64,000 nucleotides of DNA from Liolophura sinensis (lineage: Eukaryota > Mollusca > Polyplacophora > Chitonida > Chitonidae): assembly GCF_032854445.1 (NCBI RefSeq), contig NC_088302.1, forward strand, positions 9,977,338 through 10,041,337, in the 5' to 3' direction. The notes under the pieces were generated by a model. It was not told the DNA's origin. It did not search any database and saw nothing but the letters and a program-made list of their open reading frames with translations. Below, one piece after another: positions 48,362 to 58,450 of this stretch; position 1 is the first letter of the stretch, and each line of letters starts with the position of its first letter. The position numbers and the translations under genes were made by a program.

Positions 48362-49041
48362 TCCCCATTGTTCTTGCTACGCTTTGATTCCCCATTGTTC
48401 TGGCTACACTTTGATTCCCTGTTGTTCTTGCTGGACTTTGATTCACAATTGTTCTTGCTTGAATCTGATTCCCCATTGTTCTTACTAGATTTTGATTGCC
48501 CATTGTTCTTGCTAGGCTTTGATTCACATTGTTCTTGTTATTTCCCATTGTTCTTTTTAGACTTCCATTCCCATTGTTCTTTCTATACTTTTATTCCGCG
48601 TTGTTCTTTCTAGACTTTTATTCCCCGTGTTCTTGCCAGACTTTGATTCACCGTTGTTTTTGCTAGACTTTCATTCCCCATTGTTCTTGCTAGACTTTGA
48701 TTCCCCGTTGTTCTTGCCTGACTTTGATTCCCCGTTGTTTTTGCTAGACTTTCATTCCCCATTGTTCTTGTTAGACTTTAATTCCCCATTGTTCTTGCTA
48801 GACTTTGATTCCCCGTTGTTCTTGCCTGACTTTGATTCCCCGTTTTCCTTGCTAGACTTTGATCCCCGTTGTTCCCCGTTGTTGTTGCTTGACTTTGATA
48901 CCCCGTTGTCCTTGCTAGACTTTCATTCCCCATAGTTCTTGCTAGACTTTCATTCCCCGTTGTTCTTGCTACACTTTGATTCCCCATTGTTTTTGCTACT
49001 TTTATTCCCCATTGTTCTTGTAAGACTTTTATTCCCCATTT
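48362..49041. repeat. Minisatellite, 27-bp unit, about 25 copies
   Basis: Variants of CCCCATTGTTCTTGCTAGAC followed by TTTGATT repeat over about 680 bp. Because 27 is a multiple of three, long frames appear on both strands (FLLDFDSPL-type on +, ARTMGNQS-type on -). These are repeat artefacts: no start context, no splice sites and no known domain. Confidence 0.95.
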
Positions 49042-49315
49042 TTGAGCAACTTTGCATAACTGCGTAAGTTTTTTGTCTTCATTTTCAAGTTAAGAGGAAG
49101 TTTTCGACAATTTTACATGATCTTTTTGTGTCATAAAAAATCAAAGGCCTGGTGGAGTCTGCTTGTATGAAGTGTCTTTCAGTCGGTGAGATTAGTGGTG
49201 TCAACTAGTCGGACGGAAAGAGAACAAATGTTAAATTACACAATTTGGAGAATTAGACACATCCTACCTTGCGAACGCAGATTACTTCTATATGCGGATT
49301 GTTCTATTTTCGTAA

Positions 49316-49660
49316 ACCGCTTTGGTGGCCTAGTGGTTAGAGCGTCTGCCTTGATCGAAGTCGGGAGACGGAAGATCAAATCCTAGGCGGGTCATACCAA
49401 TGACTTCAAAAATGGTACTTGTTGCCTCGCTTGGCCGCCAGCACTGAGAAGTTGGAGTAAGGAAACGATCTGAGTATAAAATGACTGGGTAGGGTGTCTG
49501 GTGTTTTGGAATGATATTTTGGTAGCGGCAGCACTCTGGAGACATGGAACCTCCCTGCCACAATTAAAGGCACTACACATACACACACCAAATAACTCTT
49601 CCTGATGACTGAAAAATTGTTAAGTACAACGTAAAAACCCAAGCACACACTCATACATAC
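49316..49660 (+). mobile_element. tRNA-derived SINE, family B, with pol III boxes
   Basis: A tRNA-like head has an intact A box TGGCCTAGTGG (49326-49336) and B box GATCAAATC (49374-49382). The body follows with GGTACTTGTTGCCTCGCTTGG, and the end has GACTGAAAAATTGTTAAG and ACGTAAAAACCC. This ending is familiar from molluscan SINEs. It differs from family A in body and tail. Confidence 0.8.
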
Positions 49661-49950
49661 ATAAATATAGTTTCGTTGCACTACCCTAAATGACCGTAAC
49701 TTTCGTCCATGACTAACTTGTCCATTTTCCTCATTCTGAGGGTTTTATTGAGTTTAGAAAAGTCTTTTGAGGTTTGCTTGGAGCATGGGGTGATATTCTA
49801 CTGGAAAATTGCAAGTTTCAGCACCAAAAATAATATTTCATGGCATTTATTTGCTTCTAAAAATGCACATTTGTGGGCAAAATTTGAAATAATTTAGGGT
49901 TGTTGAATTAGATGAATGGATTCAGCAAATTGCACTTATAAAATAGTTGG

Positions 49951-50219
49951 GGGGCTTCCGTGACCGAGGGGGTTAGCACGCCAGCGTGGCGCAATTACCC
50001 AGAGGCCTCTCACCAATGCGGTCGTGGTGGGTTCAAGACCAGCTCATGTTGGTTTCCTCTCTGGCCGTACCTGGGCATGTCTGTCGGTTACCTGCGGATG
50101 ATCTTGGGTTTCTTCCGGGCTCTGCCCGGTTTCCACCCACCATAATACTGGCCGACGTCCAATAGGTGAAATATTCTTGAGTACGGCGTAAAACACCAAA
50201 TAAATTAATAAATAAATAT
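49951..50219 (+). mobile_element. Full-length SINE family A
   Basis: Head GGGGGCTTCCGTGACCGAGG, B-box-like GGGTTCAAGACC, body with CTGCGGATGATCTTGGG and CACCATAATACTGGCC, then GAGTACGGCGTAAAACACC and an AAATAAATTAATAAATAAAT tail. Possible short duplication AAATAG on both sides. Confidence 0.9.
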
Positions 50220-50360
50220 CAAATAGCGTTTGTCCTATATTTTGTCGACTAGCCCGGGTCCAACAAATCGCACTGTGTGGTCGTGGCCGAAGACGTTTTT
50301 ATTTCGATTGTTCAGACACATGAGGTGTAGCTTTAATCTCGGTCTTCTGATGGAAATTTC

Positions 50361-50390
50361 CTCTCTTCCTTCCTTCCTTCCTTCTTTCCT
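50361..50390. repeat. (CTTC)n microsatellite
   Basis: About six CCTT units in a pyrimidine tract. Confidence 0.9.
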
Positions 50391-50399
50391 GCTGTGTTA

Positions 50400-50685
50400 G
50401 CCGGGACCCAGGTGGAAGTAAGCAATCGACAGCTCTCCAAAGTCAGTCTGGATCCGTGGTTTGATGTGAAATTCGTTGATCACTTGCGTTCCCACCAATG
50501 TATAGCATACAGATTGAGCCCTCTCAGCAGGTTGTCTCAGGTAAAGTTCGCCAATCACTGGTTCGTGGTGGTTTCTGAATCAATGGTACCACCATTTTGA
50601 TCTTACTTTCTTAAGACTTTAAGTCAAGTATTCCTGAGTACAATGATGAACACAAATCAATCAATCAATAAATAAATAAAACTGT
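50400..50685 (+). mobile_element. Divergent SINE-like element
   Basis: Ends TATTCCTGAGTACAATGATG, then CAATCAATCAATAAATAAAT, as in the family A tail, but its body is unlike families A or B. Limits on the left are uncertain. Confidence 0.4.
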
Positions 50686-50739
50686 TTAAGAGAAATTGTT
50701 TGTCTCTATAGCTTTCGAGATGTGTTTGGATTATATGGC

Positions 50740-50995
50740 ATTAAATTTATTTATTTATTTGAATGGTGTTTTACACTTATACAACGGCGGCCAGCATTAT
50801 GGTAGGAGGAAACCGGGCTCTGGAGGAAACCCAGGACCACCCACATGTTGCTGGCAGACCATCCTACGTATCGCCAGAGAGGAAGTCGTATGAAATGGAC
50901 ATGAACTCACAGCCACCACATTGGTAAGACGCCTCCGGGTCAGGCTCCATGTTGGTGCGCTAACCCTCTCGGTCATGGAGGCCACCCTGGCATTT
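50740..50995 (-). mobile_element. Full-length SINE family A, antisense
   Basis: ATTTATTTATTTATTTG tail, CAACGGCGGCCAGCATTATG, AGAGAGGAAGTCG, and a head ending CTCGGTCATGGAGGCC. Flanked by TGGCATT on both sides. Confidence 0.88.
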
Positions 50996-51076
50996 AACAA
51001 CAAGTATTATAATCACAATTATTCACTTTCCGCGTATAAACTAGTGCAGGCTACACGATTTATATGCCGTTTTAAT

Positions 51077-51355
51077 TCATTTGATGGAGGGGCCTCCGTG
51101 GCTCAGTTGGTTAGGGCGCTAGCGCAGCGTGATGACCCAGCAGTCTCTAACCAGTGCGGTCGCTGTGAGTTCAAGATGACTTCCCCTCCGGCCGTGCATG
51201 GGAAGGTCTTCCAGCAACCTGCGGATGGTCGTTGGTTTCCCCCGGGCTCTGCCCGGTTTCTATCCACCATAATGCTGGCCGCCGTCCTATAAGTGAAATA
51301 TTCTTGAGTACGGCGTAAAACACCAATCAAATAAATAAATAAATCATTTGATGGA
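51077..51355 (+). mobile_element. Full-length SINE family A with 12-bp target duplication
   Basis: The cleanest sense copy, 51089-51343. A box in TGGCTCAGTTGG and a B-box-like GTTCAAGAT are present, with an AAATAAATAAATAAA tail. Perfect direct repeats TCATTTGATGGA lie at 51077-51088 and 51344-51355. Low divergence and exact flanks suggest a recent insertion. Confidence 0.95.
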
Positions 51356-51439
51356 ACATGCCGTTGTCATTGAAAGCTTGTGTCTGCTCCTCTTTGAATG
51401 AACCCGTCCTAATTTTCCAGTTTATATACTTTCTTACTT

Positions 51440-51560
51440 AATATTTATCTGTGTGTGGTATAACGCCAGACTCAAGAAACTGGGGGAAACCCACGACCAT
51501 CTACAGGTTGCTGACAGACCTTCCCATCGTCTCACGAGAGGAAGCCTTATATGTACTTTC
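51440..51560 (-). mobile_element. SINE family A fragment, antisense
   Basis: Landmarks ACGCCAGACTCAAGAAA, GGGGGAAACCCACGACCATC and CAGGTTGCTGACAGACCTTC. Internally deleted. Confidence 0.7.
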
Positions 51561-52339
51561 TTAACTGGTGGTTTGCATTTTTTTTTAGAAATTAGTCTTG
51601 CCATTATTGGTACCTAGATTCCAACAATTAGGACCAGCCTCCAAAGTTCAGGAAGATGAACTTGAAGGTAAGATCTGCATACTTTACCTAACAAAAGAAT
51701 ATTTTAAAATATTTCACAAAATCATTAATCAGCCATTGGAAATATCTACCACTGGCAAAAATTCCTTTCTAGAGAACACTTTAGTGAGTTATGGTTTTGT
51801 CAAGTTCATATCTGTATAAAGTTGTTTTATGTGGAAAACCACAAATGTTTGCTTTAAAAAATTCAGTGACTCCCCTCCTGCCTGCCTTTCAAAGATATTA
51901 ACAGCAGATTGAAACTTGTTTAACATGCAATGTCACTGCACTTTTATCGAATGTTATAATTACTTGATTATCTTTTACTTCAATATGTTTCCGTGAAAGA
52001 TGTATCTAGTAACTTTTTCTTGTTATTACTCACCCGTGAATAACACGATTGCTATAGATCTGTTCACAAAACACCCTGGCTAAAAGTACACGAAAACAAT
52101 AAATTGCTGCAAGTATGGGGAAAGTTACCACATATTGCTTTTAGGCTTACGTGTGGGTTAAACAGATAACGTATAGTATACCACTGATGTAACATGTAAC
52201 ACTCTTTTTATGTACGTGGTCGTGTACATATGTACTCTTGCTTGACAGACTACATGTAATTGTGTGCTTCTGATTGTTTCCCTCTGGCCAGAAGCTCTGA
52301 CTATTTAAGCAAGTCTGCATGGTGGCTTCCATTATACTA
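51561..52339. other. Intergenic, no gene recognised
   Basis: Short open frames only; no domain or splice support. Confidence 0.4.
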
Positions 52340-52515
52340 CTGATTAGCGTGCTAGCGCACCACAATGACCCAGTAGCGATCGCTGTGAATTTAGGCCCAG
52401 CGCACGTGGGAAGGTTTCCCCGGGCTCAGTCCGGTTTCCTCCCGCCCTAATGTTGACACCGTGATAAATACAATATTCTTAAATATGGCAGAAAACACCA
52501 ACCACAAAATAAATA
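52340..52515 (+). mobile_element. SINE family A, diverged
   Basis: Contains GATTAGCGTGCTAGCGCACC, GCACGTGGGAAGG, CGGTTTCCTCCCGCCCTAAT and a CACAAAATAAATA tail. Further decayed SINE-like tails lie at about 52560-52800 and 53140-53300. Confidence 0.7.
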
Positions 52516-53300
52516 CAGGACAAAATCCAGCTAAAGTTTTTGACCAAGTTTCCACTGGTGCATTCATCTAAAGCGTCAGCCTCGTTACATTACATAGTAG
52601 GTGCAGATAAGCCCTTGATCAATACCTCATCTGCTCGTCCGGTTGCGCCCTTAAGTCAGAAAGTTCGTCAGGCACCTGACTGGCCACGGGCGGTGGCATC
52701 CCTCTCGCTGTGCTCAGTTTCCTCACCAATAAATCTGTCCACCTCCTGTCCGTAAAATATTCCTCAGCACACCATATAAGATCCCAATTTGCTAAATGAA
52801 TCAATCATGACATGTATAGCAAAAACGTGATATACTATAATCTCACTAAAATAATTTATCACTATTTGAACTTAATTCCTTTCCATGACGTCGGGTACTG
52901 TCCATCGTCACGACATTCGTGTTTATTTGTAGTGAAGCTTAGGACGTGCACATGGAACTTCTGTTTGACTTGACTAATAGTACTTTCGCGTTTATCTGTC
53001 ACAACTGTCGTTCGTAAATATAATCGTCATGCTGATGAAAATGACTGGTCGTGGACCCTTCATTTCACCAAAGCTGAAACAAATATATGGAGCATGCATA
53101 TAGTTCACACACGTGTTCTTGTTATTTGTTGTCAATACAGCCTGGTTATAAGGTCTGGACATCGTTGGTTTATTCCACTAAAATGTTGTCCTCGACCCTT
53201 TATCATTGACCTTGCCTTATTGACCCAAAAACCTCACCGTCGGCTTATAAAGAAAAATTCCTCAGTACGGCACTGAAAACAAATGAAATAAATAGTTAGT

Positions 53301-54431
53301 AAAATACTTGACAATTACTTATAATGTATAACTTAACCTGCTCTCATCGAAATGCATGCTTTGCATTTATAAATGTCAAGAGCAAGCCAAGTATATATGA
53401 CAATTCTATATCTATATACAGAGTTTTAGGACTAGTCATCCACTTGCCGTGACAACATTCGAGACATCATAACACAAACAAAATTATTGTTAGGATTACA
53501 ACCAATTTTTACATTCTAATGTGTACTTTTGTACGAATCTAACAGCGTTGTTCACAAACAAATTACATGTCTTAATATGTTTCAGAAAGTAGTTCCTAAC
53601 GGATCTAATTATTCAACTCCGCAGTGAACAAATATGACTCGCGGTTTCAGTTTGTGTGTTAACGAGGGAGTAATGTCTCTCCTGCAGTTTTGTTTAACCT
53701 TCAAAGCGTCGGTAAATGACTGTATAATTTGTGGTATTCCATATCGAACCATCACGCTAGCCATGCCTTTATCCTGGGAGTCATATCAGGGCTGTTGCCG
53801 GGCTTCCCGCAGAACATTTCTTTGGGATTCATTGGGAACAGGTCGTTCACCTATAAGGCAGCATTTGGTATAATTTCCAAATCATATTAAGTCTTGATAA
53901 ACAAGGCTTTTTTTTTTCGGTGGGGATGTTCTGTGAACATGTTATGACTTTAGATTCTGCTTTTTCTGCATAGCCATGTGCCCTTTATTGAGGTCTCATG
54001 TACGCATTGTGTTGTTTGGTTGTAAGAAGTGTTTTTCTCGTGAAGAGGGCTTTAACCATTCAGGTGTAAACGGGTGCAAGTCAGGTGAACCGAATCACGT
54101 GACGTTGACACAGTGTTGTGCAGAGATAATCGTTAGTCCTAAGATTTATACCCTGGTTTTATAGAGTTACATGTTGAACGGTTCAGGCTTGGATATACAT
54201 ACTCTAATAGAATAAAACATTTTACATGTATACCGACAACCAGAAGTGACGTAAGTTTTCTCGTACAGACTTTTCAAACCATCTATATAGGCATTATATG
54301 ACTAATGTTTTTTTTTTTCATTTATTTTTTGGTCTATATATTTCATATATATTTCTTCTATATATACATTAGTGTATGTTTACTGATGATGTCACCTTTA
54401 CAACTATAGTAACTTAATCACTTTGTGCAAG
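53301..54431. other. Intergenic, no gene recognised
   Basis: The frame at 53634-53873 (+) has no recognisable domain. Nothing called. Confidence 0.4.
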
Positions 54432-54443
54432 ATGGCGTCGACT
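54432..54443 (+). other. Candidate first coding exon (MAST-) with YY1-like start context
   Basis: AAGATGGCGTC fits both a good translation-start context and the YY1 consensus; ATGGCGTCGACT is followed at once by a GTAAGA donor. No partner exon was found to the right. Could be the start of a gene lying beyond the window, or chance. Confidence 0.2.
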
Positions 54444-54464
54444 GTAAGAAAAAGACTTTTTCTA

Positions 54465-54540
54465 TTTATGATTTATTTATTTATTTGATTGGTGTTTTAA
54501 GCCGTACTCAGGAAGATTTCACTTACACGGCGGCAGCTTA
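54465..54540 (-). mobile_element. SINE family A 3' fragment, antisense
   Basis: Tail ATTTATTTATTTATTTG, then GGTGTTTTAAGCCGTACTC and CACGGCGGCAG. 5'-truncated. Confidence 0.75.
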
Positions 54541-55244
54541 CCAAAGACTGACTACATATAGAGAAAGCTTGGATACGTGCGTGCAAGGAAAGCCGTCGTC
54601 CATTTTACAGAGGAAGACTTGAGGAAATACTTGACAGGAAATCCAAACATGATGTCATATTCGAGGTCCAAAATGACATATACGATCATAAATCTCTGTC
54701 AGCCATGATTCTCATCCATGCCTGTGTGGCGCAGACATATTCATCTCTGCCCGTCAAAAGTTTGTAATGCTCACGTGTTTTGTTGGATGGAATATTGTAG
54801 ATCTCTCTATATTCGTCTCTCTATATTCGTTGATTTCATCAAATTTGTAGATGTACGGGATTAAAACCAATTTAGACTGGGATCATGTATAGTAACTATT
54901 AATGCATCCATCACGATCTGACTGAAAATCAATGCCTGTTGACTGTGCGTCAGAACATCAAGCTATAGCCTGTTGCGCTAATCGAAAGAGAAACTACAGG
55001 CAATCAATTCAATTTCGGGCACTAATTGAATCCAATTTGACCATTTCCCTATATTTATCACGACGATATTTTCCCGACAAGACTATTTGAGTACACGTCT
55101 ATATCGGTCTGTAAAAATCGCAGTAGCGGAAGCCCAGTGGGTTATATATGGGTATAACTGGTTCTCACGGGAGAGGAGTGTAGTCCGTGGTGAAGTAGGT
55201 CGCGCGCTCGAATCTAGCTCCGGCTGGCCCAGATGCACTACACC

Positions 55245-55503
55245 GTATTGTTTTTTTTATTTGATTCGTGTTTACGCCGTATTCACTTGTACGACGCCGG
55301 CCAACATTATGGATGGAGAAAACCGGACAGTGCCCGGCGGAAACCCTGGACCATTCGCAGGTTGCTGGAAGACCTTCCCACGTACGGTCGGAGAGGAAGC
55401 CAGCATGAGCTGGACTTGAACTCACAGCAATGGCGAGCGGCACCTGGGTTATTCCGATGCGATAGAGTGCTAACCACTTCGGCTCAAGTGGCCCCAAACA
55501 CAC
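55245..55503 (-). mobile_element. Full-length SINE family A, antisense
   Basis: From TTTTTTATTTGATTCGTG to the head complement GGCTCAAGTGGCCCC, with the body landmarks GGCCAACATTATGGATGG and GCAGGTTGCTGG. Flanked by ACACCGTA and ACACCATA, a possible aged target duplication. Confidence 0.88.
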
Positions 55504-56076
55504 CATAATGAGGTATCTTCAATATTGATAGTCGTTGAGACCGCATATAAGCATCTTACTGGTGACAATGAACTCAAACAAAACTCTTCAACATACTCCC
55601 TAGAGCGTAAAGCGCTTCCAGAGCTATATAAGCAAATTCCCATTACATTCAAAGTGATAAACACTCGCAAATGATGAAGAATCGCTTACCAAATGTCTGT
55701 ATCCAGATCCAAATACACATGTCCGCGGCAAAATGTTTGGTGGTTGGGTATTAACCAAGCATGGCCATCACTATTCTCGTAAATTTTCTGAAAGACAGAC
55801 CAACGGATAGACAAATACACGCCCGCATAAAAACATACATTCAACATACATGGAAGCATTAATATGATGAGATAGAATAAAACTTCTAACTTGACTTAAC
55901 GGTAAATTGACAATATGTCGTATTTCGCCTGTTACGTGGGAACATTTGTTAACAATCGCATTGTCCTCGCTGATCTGGTTTCACTTTCTATACTATAGTG
56001 TTATGGGTTAAGATTCAGAGGGGCCTAGCATCAAAGCACTTAGAGCGATGACAACAGAAAATGAGCCATAAGACCA

Positions 56077-56239
56077 TGCATTCATGAATTTATTTATTTA
56101 TTTGATTGGTGTTTTACGCCGTACTCAAGAATATTTCACCTATACGACGGCGGCCAGCATTATGGTGGGAGGAAACCGGGTAGAGCCCGGGGAAAACCCA
56201 TGACTATCCGCAGGTCTTTCCACTTCCGTGCATTCATGA
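56077..56239 (-). mobile_element. 5'-truncated SINE family A with 11-bp target duplication
   Basis: Antisense copy at 56088-56228 (141 bp) lacking the tRNA-like head. Perfect repeats TGCATTCATGA flank it at 56077-56087 and 56229-56239, so the truncation happened at insertion, not later. Confidence 0.95.
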
Positions 56240-56759
56240 TCGGTGGCATGCAGAATATATTTGTACGAGTAATTGCACTGAAAATGAACGACTTATACGA
56301 CGAGTCATCGCTGATCGACTTGTGTGCATGGCCATGTGACTAGGGTCCATGTGAACATCTCATTCCAGGTTTAATAGGGCGAAAACTTTTCATGCGCGTT
56401 TCAACAAATAAGATCGACAGGAGAGGCATAAAAGGAGATCCTGCGATCCTAGTGAGCAAATTTATCTCAGAGGATATTCAATTATCCTTGACGTTCTAAA
56501 AAGTATATACGTCAAGCCGTGAGACATGGAATGAAAATTCATGTTGACCAGTAGGGTGTATAGTTAATTTTTTACCAGAACATAAACCTGTTCCATGCCA
56601 AGAACATTGCGATACCTGACCTGAGACGCTGAATAATGTTTTTTCTGCTATATGACAAGCCATATCGACAGGAGGTTCGAGCAAATGCATAACTGCATTT
56701 ATTGCAACACACATAGCTAATAGATCCAAAGTCAATCTTGGGTCGGGTCACACCTAAGT

Positions 56760-57020
56760 TCTTAAAAGAGGAAGTTGTAGCTTCTTCGCTTGGCTTTCAG
56801 CATTAAGAGCAACGACTGATTGACCCGTATCAATATTATGGCTCCGATAGGGAGGCTGACTTGTCTTCGGTCATCGTCTCAGTGAAGCACCACTAGATAA
56901 AAGAACGGTGGAAATCCGCCCTGCAGCAATGAGGCACATTACACGTACATGCACTCTAAGGGGTCCTTCTTCGTCATCTGACTGAAAAATTGTTAAGCAC
57001 GAGGATTATCCCTAAGCACT
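56760..57020 (+). mobile_element. SINE family B, 5' part missing
   Basis: Body CTTCTTCGCTTGGCTTTCAG and ending TGACTGAAAAATTGTTAAGC, then CACGAGGATTATCCCTAAGC, match family B at 49316-49660. Head not recognisable. Confidence 0.65.
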
Positions 57021-57129
57021 CACTTACTCAATAGTGAATTATTTGTGAACTCGAATAAGAAAGTTCAGCGACCGATTAATGGTTTGTTACCACCCACTCC
57101 ATATAAGATCCGTATTTAATCAAATAATG

Positions 57130-57480
57130 TAAAGGTAAGTTCGCCAGTTTGTTGTTTTTTGGTCCATAAATCCACCATTAAATCTGCCGCTCAAATCCCA
57201 CGCACACCTACGTTTGTTCACAGCAACAGGATCAGACACATATAAATTACCAGACGCTCCTGTAATTAATAACGCCTGGAGGTATGCAAGTGGTTTAACG
57301 AGTTCCCTCTCAGTAACCTAGCTTCCATCTGACCCGACACAAACGGAGCAGAGCCGGCATCCACTTCTCCAGACAACGGCCTTTGATGACCACTTGCAGC
57401 GAGTCGGGGTCTCCTCCCAGACTGAACGTTATCCCGTCGGGTTTGTACTGAATCAGACTTTCGTTCTATTCCTAGTGGCA
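57130..57480 (-). other. GC-rich coding-like segment of unknown identity
   Basis: This patch is clearly richer in G+C than its AT-rich surroundings, and several frames on - (and one on +) stay open for 50-80 codons. Two - frames read like protein: one includes YKPDGITFSLGGDPDSLQVV and CLEKWMPALLRLCRVRWKL; another, further along, includes ELVKPLAYLQALLITGASGN and WDLSGRFNGGF. I recognise no family. It could be a decayed gene, a transposon piece, or an exon of an unseen gene. No start and no convincing splice sites were found. Confidence 0.35.
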
Positions 57481-57849
57481 GGTTGACATATGTCTCAGTC
57501 TACGAGTGTTGCCAGGTATAGCTTCCGAAGCTAGCACAAATGGCCAACCGCAAAACTTCACCAGACTCTAATCCACAGTCTTGAACCCCTAAAAGAGGGC
57601 AGGTATAAACCCGGCATCAAGGCGAACATCCAATCTACTTACATGTATAAATCAGTGAAATTAGAAAGATAAGCTAACGTTTCTCTTACTTGTGCAATGT
57701 ATTTTCAATCACCATGTTTGACATTTAACCTATGTTTCTGAACGGCCTATAATAGCTGCAACCTAAAGATTCACTTCCTTTGACCAATGATATTTAACAA
57801 ATCCACCCCTGGAAGAGACTGCCTTTCATCAGAGGCAGATTTCTCGTGA

Positions 57850-58450
57850 TCGGACTAGGAAACCATACCCAGATATATCAGGGACACGTTACTTACAATA
57901 AGCAAAGAAACTATTTGTATATCAGGGGCATATTAAACGCAACCAGCAATGAAACCAGAAACCAGAAATGGGGAAACCACATCCCCAAATTTGTATCAGT
58001 GGCACATTACTCGTACTCAGAACCGGGAAACCGCACTCCCAAATTTGTATCAGTGGCATATTACTCGTACTCAGAAATGGGGAAACTGCACTCCCAAATT
58101 TGTATCAGTGGCACATTACTCGTAATCATAAATGGGGAAACATCACTTTCATATTTGTGTCAGTGACCCATGACTTGCAATCAACATATTGATCACAATG
58201 CGCATAGAATGTATGTACGATATTTTTAGGGGTAAACTATTCGTAATCATCAAAGAAGTCCACGTGTGCGTCTCATATTTCTTGAAGGGTGCATTAATGG
58301 TAATGGGCAAAGGAAACCGAGCGTTCGATATTTGTATCAGGATAGGTTATCCCCACAGTGAACGAAAGGGAGCCTTACATATCTGATATTTGTGTCATTT
58401 TTCTAGAAAGGAACAGCGTGGCATAATTGCTATTACTGAGCAAAGGGATT
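57850..58450. repeat. Degenerate tandem array, 54-55-bp unit
   Basis: About ten units with landmarks GGGGAAACCACATCCCCAAA, TTTGTATCAGTGGCACATTA and CTCGTACTCAG. Spacing measured between units is 54 and 55 bp in the best part (57987, 58041, 58096). The outer units are much decayed. Confidence 0.9.

Noticed and set aside
48249-48987. Long frames with 9-residue repeats (FLLDFDSPL on +, ARTMGNQS on -)
   Set aside because: They are the two translations of a 27-bp minisatellite; both strands are open only because the period is a multiple of three.
49316-49390. Possible tRNA gene
   Set aside because: A and B boxes are present, but the stem pairing is poor and the sequence runs on into a SINE body; it is the tRNA-like head of a SINE.
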